From Vreelandella venusta (GTDB lineage: Bacteria; Pseudomonadota; Gammaproteobacteria; Pseudomonadales; Halomonadaceae), in assembly GCF_007989605.1 (NCBI RefSeq), contig NZ_BJUL01000003.1:124001-188000 (forward strand): a DNA stretch of 64,000 bases, given 5' to 3'. Below the pieces are notes generated by a model that made no database searches, had not been told where the DNA came from, and saw only the letters and a program-made list of their open reading frames with translations. This document shows positions 54,494-63,800 of this stretch, piece after piece. The translations under genes were made by a program, and so were the position numbers. The first letter of the stretch is position 1. Every line of letters begins with the position of its first letter.

Positions 54494-56390
54494 GTAGGCC
54501 TCCAAGTTGCCGGTTGGGGCGGACAACGTTTGCTTGCGTCGGGCAGCATGGCCCCGCATGATGAGTTGCTGTTTTTTGAGTGGAGATACCATGCCGAGCA
54601 CCAATGACGTAACGATCGATATCGACCAAGCGTGGGCATGGTTGCTGGATACTCAACAGGGCATCAAAAGTGACGCCACGATGACGCTTGATACCCATAG
54701 CGGTTGGCACTCTTCCTGCGCAGTCACAAGCGCCGCGCAGGAGCTGATGACGTGTTTGCTGCCACTGGTGCGTCATTCGAGCTGGGTGGTTGCCCAACTG
54801 GGACAAAGCCTGGATGGGCGCATCGCTACGGAAAGCGGTCACTCCCACTACATCAATGGCGTTGAAAGTTTGGTGCATCTGCACCGTCTGCGGGCGCTGG
54901 CAGATGCCGTAGTGGTTGGCGCGGGTACGGCGAGTGCTGATAACCCTCAACTCACCGTGCGCCATGTAACGGGGAAGCACCCTACCCGAGTGGTGATTGA
55001 CCCACGAGGACGCGTGCCCGTTGATGTGGCGCTGTTCAGTTCGTCTACCGCCCCCACGCTGCACCTCACCGGGCCAGAGGCAACGGTGGCGCCAACGGCC
55101 GCCGAACACTGCGTGCTGCCGCTGGATGCCAACGGTCAGTTCCACCCTAGCGACGTTATTGCCCTGCTGGCGGAGCGTGGTCTTACGCGGGTACTGGTAG
55201 AAGGCGGCGGCGTCACTGTTTCGCAATTCATTGAAGCGAACGCGGTCGACCGCTTGCATTTGCTGGTTGCACCGCTGCTGATCGGTTCCGGCAGACCCGG
55301 TCTGCAGATGACGCCCATCGACACCCTTGAGAGTGCGTTGCGCCCGACGATGCGCTCTTTCCGCTGCGGGGACGACACGCTGTTCGACGTAGTGCTGAGC
55401 GGGCGCACTGCCTGACGGCGTACCGGACGGCGGGGAACTGGATAGCGGAGAACTGGATGGCGTAGCATGTGTCCGTGAAGCTAGCGCTGCCCAAATGCCT
55501 GGCAAGCTAGCCATCAGCACTAACACACCATACGCCAGTGATATCGCCACGCCTTGCGCCGAAGGCAAGCCCACAAACATCCAAATGCCTGCGGCAGCGC
55601 CTTCCCGCACTCCCCATCCAGCAATCGAAAGGGGCACCAGCATCGAGAGCAGTAACACGGGCGCCAGCGCCAAAATATCGAGTGCCGCTAATTCCACGCC
55701 AATCGCACGAGCCGCGCAGACCATTACCAAGCCATAGCTAAGCACGATAGCAAGAGAAGAGATCAGTTGCCGTGGCCATACGTCGCGCTGCAGTAGCCCG
55801 CGACGCATATCCTGCCCTAATGCAGCGCACCAAGCGGGTAGCGTTACCGCCGAACGCCGCAACCAGATCATCAGCGTCACACCGGCCACCATCACGCTGC
55901 CCACTACGCCTACTACTACCATCAAGCCACTGAAACCCAGTGTTGTTAGCCAGAGTGGTGACGTGAACAGGGCGATTAGTGTGTAAAGTGCAATCGCCAA
56001 TTGCCCAGAGGCACGCTCAATCACCACCGCACGCCAAGCACTTCCCTTTGAGGAGGACTGACGGGCATGGCGATGGGCACGGCCTGCATCACCCAACACG
56101 CCGCCGGGTAGGAGCTGGTTAACCAATAATGCTAAGTAGTACTCCCGCAGTGCATAACGGTAGCGCAACGGCACGTCGATTAAGCCTGCCGTCAACTGCC
56201 AGCGCCACGCGCTCAGCATCACTTGCAGCACGCTGATCAACAGCGCCAGAGCCATCCAACCCGGCGCAAAACGCTGCACTTCGGCCATCACCGCGCCTGG
56301 CTCTACCCACAGGGCAACAGCAACCAGCAGCCCTAAGCTCACTAGCCCTTTTTGCACCCACGGGGTTCTCAGCCAGCGCCAGCGTCGCAT
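54480..56390 (-). CDS. UPF0104/LPG-synthase-type membrane protein; open frame continues antisense to the RibD-like gene
   Basis: Residues 1 to about 305 form a membrane domain of the lysylphosphatidylglycerol synthase TM family, with eight or so helices and the motifs LLVNQLLPGGVLGDAGRAHRHA, VIERASGQLAIALY and SIAGWGVREGAAAG. Such proteins flip or synthesise lipids. After a Ser/Pro-rich tail (about 306-325) with a 15-bp duplication, the frame has no stop and continues for about 310 more codons exactly antisense to the RibD-like gene, ending at 54480. The natural protein probably ends near 55440 in relatives, so the stop may have been lost. The start at 56390 follows GAGGGC. Confidence 0.7.
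   Translation of the reverse strand: MRRWRWLRTPWVQKGLVSLGLLVAVALWVEPGAVMAEVQRFAPGWMALALLISVLQVMLSAWRWQLTAGLIDVPLRYRYALREYYLALLVNQLLPGGVLGDAGRAHRHARQSSSKGSAWRAVVIERASGQLAIALYTLIALFTSPLWLTTLGFSGLMVVVGVVGSVMVAGVTLMIWLRRSAVTLPAWCAALGQDMRRGLLQRDVWPRQLISSLAIVLSYGLVMVCAARAIGVELAALDILALAPVLLLSMLVPLSIAGWGVREGAAAGIWMFVGLPSAQGVAISLAYGVLVLMASLPGIWAALASRTHATPSSSPLSSSPPSGTPSGSAPAQHYVEQRVVPAAERAHRRAQRTLKGVDGRHLQTGSAGTDQQRCNQQMQAVDRVRFNELRNSDAAAFYQYPRKTTLRQQGNNVARVELTVGIQRQHAVFGGRWRHRCLWPGEVQRGGGRRTEQRHINGHASSWVNHHSGRVLPRYMAHGELRVISTRRTRANHYGICQRPQTVQMHQTFNAIDVVGVTAFRSDAPIQALSQLGNHPARMTHQWQQTRHQLLRGACDCAGRVPTAMGIKRHRGVTFDALLSIQQPCPRLVDIDRYVIGARHGISTQKTATHHAGPCCPTQANVVRPNRQLGGLHVSH
54591..55415 (+). CDS. RibD C-terminal-type reductase without deaminase domain
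   Basis: The 274-residue protein has a RibD_C/Rib7/DHFR-like reductase domain from about residue 65: VAQLGQSLDGRIATESGH, RLRALADAVVVGAGTASADN, VVIDPRGRVP and VLVEGGGVTVSQFI. The zinc deaminase domain (HAE and PCxxxG motifs) of full-length RibD is absent; instead the N-terminus is about 60 residues without recognisable domain. Such reductases convert ribosylamino-pyrimidines to ribitylamino forms with NADPH. It diverges from the GTP cyclohydrolase II gene. GGAGA precedes the ATG at 54591. The whole gene lies antisense to the open frame of the membrane-protein gene. Confidence 0.88.
   Translation: MPSTNDVTIDIDQAWAWLLDTQQGIKSDATMTLDTHSGWHSSCAVTSAAQELMTCLLPLVRHSSWVVAQLGQSLDGRIATESGHSHYINGVESLVHLHRLRALADAVVVGAGTASADNPQLTVRHVTGKHPTRVVIDPRGRVPVDVALFSSSTAPTLHLTGPEATVAPTAAEHCVLPLDANGQFHPSDVIALLAERGLTRVLVEGGGVTVSQFIEANAVDRLHLLVAPLLIGSGRPGLQMTPIDTLESALRPTMRSFRCGDDTLFDVVLSGRTA
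55430..55459. repeat. 15-bp tandem duplication in the tail of the membrane-protein gene
   Basis: GCGGGGAACTGGATA is followed by GCGGAGAACTGGATG. In the leftward frame this encodes the PSSSP-type repeat of the Ser/Pro-rich linker. It sits 15 bp beyond the RibD-like stop codon. Confidence 0.75.
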
Positions 56391-56394
56391 GGGA

Positions 56395-58341
56395 TTAGCC
56401 CTCATCCGCTGGCAGCGCCAGCAAGTCGCGGTGGCCTACCCAAATACCGATCTCGCCGTTGGCTACCTGACCCAGGCGCTGATCACGCCAAAGAGCAATC
56501 CGTGACGCCGCCTCAGGAGCCTGTTCGCTAGCAGCGCTCGCCCATCCTTCAATCAACGCGCCCATCAAGGGGTACTGCGCTGGCTCGCCCGCCGCCAAGC
56601 GCCATGGTGTTTCAGCCTCGTTAACACGATAACCGTGGCCAGCCATCGCGATAGCTAGCGCGCTGTGAGCAGCACCGCCTAATGCACCGCCTAAGCCCTT
56701 ATCGCGACGTTGGTGTGCGTTGAACAGCTCACTGATCCAGCGGTCGTCAAGGTCGTTCAGAGGTTGCTGCTGGGCATTGGTAAAGTACCATTCGCCGGTA
56801 ATGCTTAGAGCGATAAGCAGCGCTTGCTGGTGTTTAGCACACTGTGCAGCCAAGGCATCGATCCACTCTTGAGATACCAAGTCAATCAGCGCAGATGCCG
56901 TCACTACGTCACAGTACGTAAGAGCTGGGTGATCAAGCTGTTTTAGGGAGACGCAGTGGGTTTCGACCTGCAGCGGCTCACCTTTACCGGTGTTCAATTG
57001 GCTAGTTCGCGAGTAGGCTTCATTCAGTAAGGCCGAGTCATGATCAATCAGCATCCAGCGCTGGGCATGCTGCAAGCGAGGTGCAAGAAACTGGCTATTG
57101 CTGCCGCGTCCACAGCCTAAATCCGCTAGTGTTATTGGCGACGAAGCTTCTGCTCTCTGCTGACTTTCTGATAACCAGCTCGCTAACGCCTCCACCAACG
57201 CTTGGCTGCGCGAACTGACATCGACGCTTTCACGCAGCGATAGCCAATCCGCGCTAAATTGGCTTCCCACCGACAATGTCGAAGGTTGCTGCAACGCCTG
57301 GGCAAACGCTTTTCCTGCAGTCTGCCAGTCGCCCAAGCGGTCACGTGCAGCGGCAGCACCTGCACGTAGTTCAGTACGTAGTGTCTCATCGTGGCAGAAA
57401 GCCGCCAGCGCCCTCGACAGCGCCTGAGCATCCCCCGGTGCTACGCTGATGCCAGCCCCTTTGGGTAAGGTATCCTGCAGCGCACCGCCAGTGGTGGTGA
57501 TAACCGGCAAACCATGGGCTAGCGCTTCAGTTACCACCATGCCGTAGCCTTCGTACCAAGAAGGTAACACCAGTGCATGGGCATTTTGATAAGCAGCTTC
57601 CAGGGTCGCTGCATCACATTCGCCGTGAAGCGTTATCCAATCACCAAGTTGATGGTTGTCGATCAGTGTTTGAACGCGCTCCGTAAACGCGGCATCGCGA
57701 GCACCGCCAAAGCAATCACATCGCCAGTGACCACGCTCAACACCCGCCAAGGCTTGAACCAAAATATCCTGCCCTTTACGCGGGGTCAGCGTTGCCACGC
57801 ATAGCAGGCGGATAGGTTCGTTGGGTTGCGCCGCGGGGCTGACCGGAGCACGTTCAACGCCAGGTTCCACCACGCTGATAGGGGCACCAAATGGCAGCGC
57901 GTATTGCTTTGCCAGCGCTGTTACACGGCGTTCAGTAAAGCGACTGGTCACAATCACTCTATGCACATGCGCCAGACCACTTAATTCACTACGGTGAAAA
58001 CGCTGCTGATCCAGCTCATTCAAGCCCTGCTCGTCACCTAACGGATGATGCAGTAATGCAGTGATATCAAGGCGCTCAGCGTGGTCAGCCACCACATCGG
58101 GCAATGCCCCCATGGCTAGGCCATCAATAATCACTCGCGAACGATCCTGTAATGCAGAAAGCGCACTGGCTAGCGCTTGAGCCGCCTCATCATCGGCATC
58201 AGGAAAACGCCCTGCCAACCCCACCACATTGATAGCCAGCCCACGCTTGAGCAGCGCAGCGACAATATGGGCGTCGTAAATATACCCGCCGGTACGCTGG
58301 TCTGGATCGCCAGCCACTATCAAGGTCAATGGCTGACTCAT
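56395..58341 (-). CDS. Fused family-4 glycosyltransferase and SAM-dependent methyltransferase
   Basis: The 648-residue protein has a GT4 domain (1 to about 345), with TGGYIYDAHIVAALLKRG, CVATLTPRKGQDILVQAL and the C-terminal acceptor/donor site SWYEGYGMVVTEALAHGLPV. It is followed by a class I methyltransferase domain (about 395-600) with motif I LADLGCGRGSNSQFL. A fusion of this kind suggests sequential glycosylation and methylation of one product. It overlaps the pterin-synthase homologue by 4 bp (ATGA), and the next gene's ATG starts 5 bp after its stop, so all are one operon. The acceptor is unknown. Confidence 0.85.
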   Translation of the reverse strand: MSQPLTLIVAGDPDQRTGGYIYDAHIVAALLKRGLAINVVGLAGRFPDADDEAAQALASALSALQDRSRVIIDGLAMGALPDVVADHAERLDITALLHHPLGDEQGLNELDQQRFHRSELSGLAHVHRVIVTSRFTERRVTALAKQYALPFGAPISVVEPGVERAPVSPAAQPNEPIRLLCVATLTPRKGQDILVQALAGVERGHWRCDCFGGARDAAFTERVQTLIDNHQLGDWITLHGECDAATLEAAYQNAHALVLPSWYEGYGMVVTEALAHGLPVITTTGGALQDTLPKGAGISVAPGDAQALSRALAAFCHDETLRTELRAGAAAARDRLGDWQTAGKAFAQALQQPSTLSVGSQFSADWLSLRESVDVSSRSQALVEALASWLSESQQRAEASSPITLADLGCGRGSNSQFLAPRLQHAQRWMLIDHDSALLNEAYSRTSQLNTGKGEPLQVETHCVSLKQLDHPALTYCDVVTASALIDLVSQEWIDALAAQCAKHQQALLIALSITGEWYFTNAQQQPLNDLDDRWISELFNAHQRRDKGLGGALGGAAHSALAIAMAGHGYRVNEAETPWRLAAGEPAQYPLMGALIEGWASAASEQAPEAASRIALWRDQRLGQVANGEIGIWVGHRDLLALPADEG

Positions 58342-58736
58342 AGCGCTCCTTCATAACTTGCCCACGCCACATGAGATTCATGCAGTTTGATCTCCATATG
58401 CGTCAGCCCCTGAGCGGTGGCGCCCATTTTTCCTGCTTTAATGGCAGCCGCCAGCTGGTCAAAAATCACCTTGGCCATAAATTCCGTGGTGGTGTTTTTA
58501 CCGCTAAACTCGCTTACCTCATCAAGGTTGCGGTAGTTGTAATCCGCCAGCACCTCTTTAACCGTCTCACTGGCCAAGCCGATATCAATCACTAGACCAT
58601 CCTGGTCAAGTTCAGGGCGCTGGAATACTACGTCCACGACATAGGTGGCGCCGTGGGTGCGTTGAGCAGGGCCGAATATTTCCCCATTAAAACTATGGGC
58701 AATCATGAAATGGTCACGAACGCATAAACGGTACAT
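58338..58736 (-). CDS. 6-pyruvoyl-tetrahydropterin synthase/QueD homologue with altered active site
   Basis: The 132-residue protein has the T-fold of PTPS/QueD. His14 (IAHSF) and His28 (THGATY) match two zinc ligands, but the third (HGH) is Ala30. No Cys occurs at the catalytic position in FGPAQRTHGA, and the catalytic His of the DH motif is absent (ADYNYRNLDE). Glu120 (LHESHVAW), which holds the pterin, is kept. An intact fold with a lost catalytic dyad implies a different reaction or a binding role. CAGGAG precedes the ATG at 58736; the frame further upstream is not family-like. Confidence 0.83.
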   Translation of the reverse strand: MYRLCVRDHFMIAHSFNGEIFGPAQRTHGATYVVDVVFQRPELDQDGLVIDIGLASETVKEVLADYNYRNLDEVSEFSGKNTTTEFMAKVIFDQLAAAIKAGKMGATAQGLTHMEIKLHESHVAWASYEGAL

Positions 58737-58770
58737 AGACACTCCTGTCGTGTTAAATAAGCCACATCGC

Positions 58771-59760
58771 CTAAGCGGGCAATGGATAACGAATTCGATG
58801 GCAAAGCGCTGTGCTATCAGGCCCAAACAGAGCAGGCGCCAGCGTTGGAAAATCGGCAAAATCGCTCTCACCGCTGATCAGTGCATCCAACCGAGGGTCG
58901 GTGAGTAAGCGTAAAGCGAGCGCTAAACGGCGGCGATAATTCCAACGCGGCTGCAACTTGGCAGGCAGTTGTCCAACCTGGCTGGCGCGAAGCGTTAAAC
59001 GCTGGGAGTGAAAAGCACCACCGAGCGGTAGCGACACATCGCCTTCGCCAAACCAGCTCATTTCAATCACCCGGCCTTCGTTGCCCAGCAAGCTCATGGC
59101 CAGCTTCAGGCCATCCGGCTGACCACTAGCATGGATCACGCAATCTTGGTCGCTGGGTGCCTGTTCTGGTGTGCAGAAGGCAATCCCCAAATGCGTTGCC
59201 AACGCTTCTCGCTCGGGATTAATGTCGATTAGGCGCACTTCTACACCTGGAATTTGCGCACATAAATACGCCACCAGCACACCGACGACTCCAGCGCCCA
59301 CCACACACACGCGCTCGCCAAGCATAGGGTTAGCATCCCACACGCCGTTAATGGCAGTTTCCATATTGGCGGTTAGCACAGCACGGTAAGCAGGTACGTC
59401 ATCGGGAAGCGCTAAAACAGCGTCGACAGGCACGACGTAGTAGTCCTGGTGCGGAAAAAGGCAAAAAACGGTTTTATTCAATAAATGATCTGGCCCCTGC
59501 TCCACATAACCAACGTTGCAGTAGCCGTATTTCACGGGCGTAGGAAACTCACCCGCTTGGAAGGGAGCGCGCATGCGCAAATGTTCACTTTGCGGCACCC
59601 GTGCGTTAAACACGAGCGACTCAGTGCCACGGCTTACGCCACTATAAAGGGCACGAACCCGTACCTCATTGTCGTCGGGTGATGCTAGTGGCTCCTGCTT
59701 GAGCTCACCATGGGTAGGGTGGGTCACCCAAAAAGCCGTAGCGGTATCAGGCGGCAACAT
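58771..59760 (-). CDS. Zinc-type alcohol dehydrogenase-like oxidoreductase
   Basis: The 329-residue MDR-family protein has a GroES-like N-terminal half (RALYSGVSRGTESLVF, FPTPVKYGYCNVGYV) and a Rossmann domain with VVGAGVVGVLVAYLCAQ (about 153-169). The usual Cys-rich structural zinc loop is missing, and the catalytic zinc ligands are not clearly conserved, as in the subgroup of non-zinc MDR enzymes. It lies 34 bp upstream of the pterin-synthase homologue in the same direction, thus likely first gene of that operon. Substrate unknown. Confidence 0.82.
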   Translation of the reverse strand: MLPPDTATAFWVTHPTHGELKQEPLASPDDNEVRVRALYSGVSRGTESLVFNARVPQSEHLRMRAPFQAGEFPTPVKYGYCNVGYVEQGPDHLLNKTVFCLFPHQDYYVVPVDAVLALPDDVPAYRAVLTANMETAINGVWDANPMLGERVCVVGAGVVGVLVAYLCAQIPGVEVRLIDINPEREALATHLGIAFCTPEQAPSDQDCVIHASGQPDGLKLAMSLLGNEGRVIEMSWFGEGDVSLPLGGAFHSQRLTLRASQVGQLPAKLQPRWNYRRRLALALRLLTDPRLDALISGESDFADFPTLAPALFGPDSTALCHRIRYPLPA

Positions 59761-59821
59761 GACATTTCCTTATGGTTTAAGCGCTTCATCCCTCCATACA
59801 GCGTAGCCTAGAAAGCGAAGC

Positions 59822-59851
59822 GGCTGCTTAAGCCCTGGCTGCTTAACCCCT
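59822..59851. repeat. 15-bp tandem duplication in a divergent promoter region
   Basis: GGCTGCTTAAGCCCT is followed directly by GGCTGCTTAACCCCT (one mismatch), between the zinc-type dehydrogenase gene (start 59760) and the CDP-alcohol phosphatidyltransferase gene (start 59988). Confidence 0.75.
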
Positions 59852-59987
59852 GTCAGCGCGAAGATGATTTGAAACAACTATATTCACATCATGGACAACC
59901 TTACCTTCTTATACAAGAATGGTACATAAGAAATAGTTTGCACACTTTAATTCAACCGCGGGCCAGTCAGCCGCTTTGCGAGTAAGC

Positions 59988-60722
59988 ATGCCCTCTCTTT
60001 CCAACACCTCCAGTGTCTCTTTGCCCAAGCGTATTTACACCTTGGCTGAGATAGCCCTGGCCAGCCTATTACTCGCAGTCTTAGGATCGATGCTGCCGGG
60101 ATTAGTCGCTAGCGCTGCAAACTGGTGGTTGGCAGCTGGCTTCTACGTCGTGATGGGCGCACTGGTGGTAAGTTTTTGGCCCCATGGCCCGCTCGGTTGG
60201 GCAAACCGGGTAACGCTTGGGCGCGGCGTACTCGTCGCCATCGTGGCAGGGGCACTGGCAGCGAATGCCTTTACTAACGCAATTTGGCTATGGCTAGCGG
60301 TGGCCGTCATAGCGCTATTACTGGACGGTGTGGATGGCTGGATTGCCAGGCGCACTAAAACCCACACCACGTTTGGCGCGCGCTTTGATATGGAGCTGGA
60401 TGCAGTATTAATCCTGATACTCTGCATCGGCTTATTGCAGAGCGAACATCTAGGCGCTTGGGTACTACTGATTGGCGGCATGCGTTATTTATTTATCGCC
60501 GCCAGCTGGCCATTTGCGTGGTTAAAAGCACCGTTATTCGAAAGTTTTCGGCGTAAAGCAGTGTGCGTGTGGCAGGTTGTTGCCTTGCTGCTGGCGTTAA
60601 CGCCACTCACCTCTCCTCTTGCTGCCAGCCTGCTCGCACTGAGTGCGTTAGCCTCGCTCAGCTACTCATTTGGCTTCGATGTGTGGTGGCTGTACCAACA
60701 ACACAAACATAACGCCCACTAG
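59988..60722 (+). CDS. CDP-alcohol phosphatidyltransferase family protein
   Basis: The 244-residue membrane enzyme has six or more helices and the complete catalytic signature DGWIAR-x8-G-x3-D-x3-D (DGVDGWIARR ... FGARFDMELD), with all aspartates present. Such enzymes swap CMP from a CDP-alcohol, usually CDP-diacylglycerol, for a second alcohol such as glycerol phosphate, inositol phosphate or serine. The ATG at 59988 follows GCGAG; a TTG 12 bp upstream is less likely. It diverges from the zinc-type dehydrogenase. The alcohol used here is unknown. Confidence 0.87.
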   Translation: MPSLSNTSSVSLPKRIYTLAEIALASLLLAVLGSMLPGLVASAANWWLAAGFYVVMGALVVSFWPHGPLGWANRVTLGRGVLVAIVAGALAANAFTNAIWLWLAVAVIALLLDGVDGWIARRTKTHTTFGARFDMELDAVLILILCIGLLQSEHLGAWVLLIGGMRYLFIAASWPFAWLKAPLFESFRRKAVCVWQVVALLLALTPLTSPLAASLLALSALASLSYSFGFDVWWLYQQHKHNAH

Positions 60723-60759
60723 CAAAGTAAAGGTCCAAACATCATCTCGCTAAACGTCT

Positions 60760-60798
60760 CCAACATGCCACTTTGGCCAAGCCAAAGTGGCATGTTGG
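60760..60798. terminator. Long perfect hairpin between convergent genes, probable two-way terminator
   Basis: An 18-bp perfect inverted repeat (CCAACATGCCACTTTGGC and its complement) with a CAA loop lies 38 bp past the CDP-alcohol phosphatidyltransferase stop and 86 bp before the end of the RND gene. There is no strong T run, but the stem is very stable. Confidence 0.6.
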
Positions 60799-60883
60799 AT
60801 TACTCTACTGCACTCAACCCTCTTGACCAGAATGGCGACGAGTCATTCAGGAGGGCTCTCCTTCTAGCCCCCCTTCTTTGGCA

Positions 60884-63800
60884 TCATGACTCAACGACCA
60901 GAGTGGCGTTGTGATGGCTGACAAGCGGGCGAGAGCCAGAGAGTTTACGCAGCGCCACATAGAATACCGGCGTGAGGAAAAGCCCAAACAGGGTGACCCC
61001 GACCATACCGGCAAACACCGCCGTACCCAGCGCTGCCCGCACCTCGGCGCCCGCCCCGGTGGCAATGACCAGCGGTAGCACGGCGGCGGTGAACGTGATT
61101 GAGGTCATAATAATGGGGCGCAGTCGCAGTCGGCAGGCTTCTAGGGCCGCGTCCACCACGCTTTTGCCCTGCAGTTCCAGCTCGCGGGCGAACTCCACAA
61201 TCAGTATGGCGTTCTTACACGCTAAGCCAATTAGCACCACCAATCCTACCTGTACGAAAATATTGTTGTCGCCATCACCAAACCAGACGCCGATGAGTGC
61301 CGAGAGCATGCACATGGGTACAATCAGGATCACCGCTAAGGGTAACGTCCAGCTTTCGTAGAGAGCCGCCAGCACCAAAAATACCAACAGAATCGACAGT
61401 GGAAAGACCACCAGCGCAGCGTTTCCCTGGGTGGACTGCTGGTAGCTCAGGTCGGTCCATTCGAACGCCATGCCCGGCGGCAGCACCTCCATTGCCAAGG
61501 CGCTGATCGCATCCATTGCCTGAGCAGAGGAGAGCAACCTAGGGTCAGCCTCCCCGGCTAAGTCCGCCGCCGGATAGCCGTTGTAGCGCAGTACCGGGTC
61601 TGGACCGAAGGTTTGTGTGATATTTACCATGGTACCAATAGGCACCATTTCGCCCTGGTCATTGCGGGTACGCAGGCGGGCAATGTCTTCCACGCTGGTC
61701 CGGTAAGGAGCGTCCGCTTGGGCGATAACCTGCCAAGTTCGGCCAAAGCGATTGAAATCATTCACATAGGTAGACCCCAGATAGATTTGCAGAGTGTCGA
61801 ATAGCTCGGTTAATGGCACTCCTTGGGCTTTAGCCCTCAGCCGATCAACCTCGGCATCTAACTGCGGCACATTCGATTGGTAGCTGCTAATCGGGAAGCC
61901 CATCCCTGGCGTTTGGGCGATAGCGCCCTGGAGCTGATTAACCGCTCCCTGCAGCGCTCCATAACCCAGGTTGCCGCGATCCTCGATAAACATCTGGTAG
62001 CCCGACCCATTGCCAAGCCCCAGAATGGGGGGCGGCATAAACGCAAACGCAAAGCCCTCTTTCAGGCCCCCTATGCCCTGATTAATCCTGGCGTTTATCT
62101 CTGCGGCGGTGAGGCTACGCTCACCAAAGGGGCTAAGAGTGAGAAACACCACCCCTGTATTGGAAGTGTTCGTGAACTGCAGCGCGTTGAGGCCAGGAAA
62201 GGCAATAGCGTGCTCAACACCGTCGGTCTCCATGGCAATATCTACCACTTCTTGGAGCATTTGGTCGGTTCTCTCCAGGGATGCCCCTTCCGGCAAAATA
62301 ACACCGGCAATCAGGTACAGCTTGTCCTGCACCGGAATAAAACCGGGTGGCACCACCTTGAACATCAATCCCGTTCCGGTGAGTAATAGAGCGTAAACCA
62401 TGAATACCGCCCCCCTTCGTTTTAGGGAGCGCGCCACACCGCCCTGGTACTTTTCTGCGCTGGCGTTGAAGAAGCGATTGAAGGGTCGAAAAATCCAGCC
62501 GAATAGCCAATCGATTAGTCGAGTGAGTCGATCCTTAGGCGCGTCGTGGGGTTTGAGCAGCATCGCCGCCAAAGCGGGTGATAAGGTTAAAGAGTTAATC
62601 GTGGAGATAACAGTAGAGATGGCAATCGTTACCGCAAACTGGCGGTAAAACTGCCCGGTCACCCCGGAAAGAAAGGCCATCGGTATAAATACCGCACACA
62701 GCACCAAGCCGATAGCAACGATTGGGCCAGAGACCTCTTTCATCGCCTGATGGGCCGCGGCCTGGGGATTGAGCCCTTCACCGATGTTACGCTCGACGTT
62801 CTCCACCACCACGATGGCGTCGTCGACGACAATGCCAATAGCCAACACCAGCCCAAATAGGGTCAGTGTGTTGATGGAGTACCCCAGCAGGTAGAGCGCC
62901 CCGAAGGTGCCGATCACCGATACTGGTACCGCCAACAGCGGAATAATAGAGGCGCGCCAGGTTTGCAGAAACAGAGTAACGACCAGTACCACCAGCAACA
63001 CGGCTTCTAGCAGGGTTTTGACGACGGCCTTGATCGAATCGCTAACAAAGATAGTGGTGTCGTAGACCGCCTCATACTCAACGCCGGTAGGAAACTGCGT
63101 GGCCAACTCATCCATGGTGGCCACCACCTGTTCGCGGATAGCCAGCGCATTGGCACCCGGCGCCTGGAAAATACCAATGGCGACCGCGTCATTGCCATCA
63201 AGCTGTGAACGCAGAGTATAGTCCCCAGCGCCCATCTCCAGTCGGGCCACATCCGACAACCTTAGAATGTCGCCACTGTCACCGCGTTTCAGCACGATGT
63301 CGCCAAACTCCTCCGCCGTCTCCAAGCGCCCACGGGCGTTGATCAAGGTTAGAAAATCACTCTCTCCGATGGGCTCAGCGCCCAACTGCCCGGCGGATAC
63401 CTGGACATTTTGCTCACGCATGGCAGCCACTACATCGCTAGCGGTGAGACCACGCGCCGCTACCCGCTCAGGATCGAGCCAGGCACGCATGGCGTAGTCA
63501 CCACCACCAAAAATCTGGGCGTCCCCTACCCCTTCGAGCCGGGCCAGACGATCTCTGACATGCAGCCGCACGTAGTTGCGCAGATAGAGAGTGTCGTATT
63601 CGCCCCCGGGCGAGGTCAGGTGAACAACCATCAGGAAAGTGGGCGACTGCTTCTGGGTGGTCACGCCCTGGCGGCGCACGGCTTCCGGCAAGCGCGCCTC
63701 GGCTTGACTTACCCGGTTCTGCACCCTGACGGCGGCCTCCTCCGCATCAGTACCAGGGCGGAAGGTGACGGTCATCTGCAGTACGCCATCAGAGCCTGCG

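Noticed and set aside
54480-55415. A separate leftward gene or domain encoded antisense to the RibD-like gene
   Set aside because: The antisense-encoded residues show no domain and look like translated complement (many Gln, His and Arg); kept only as part of the open frame of the membrane-protein gene.
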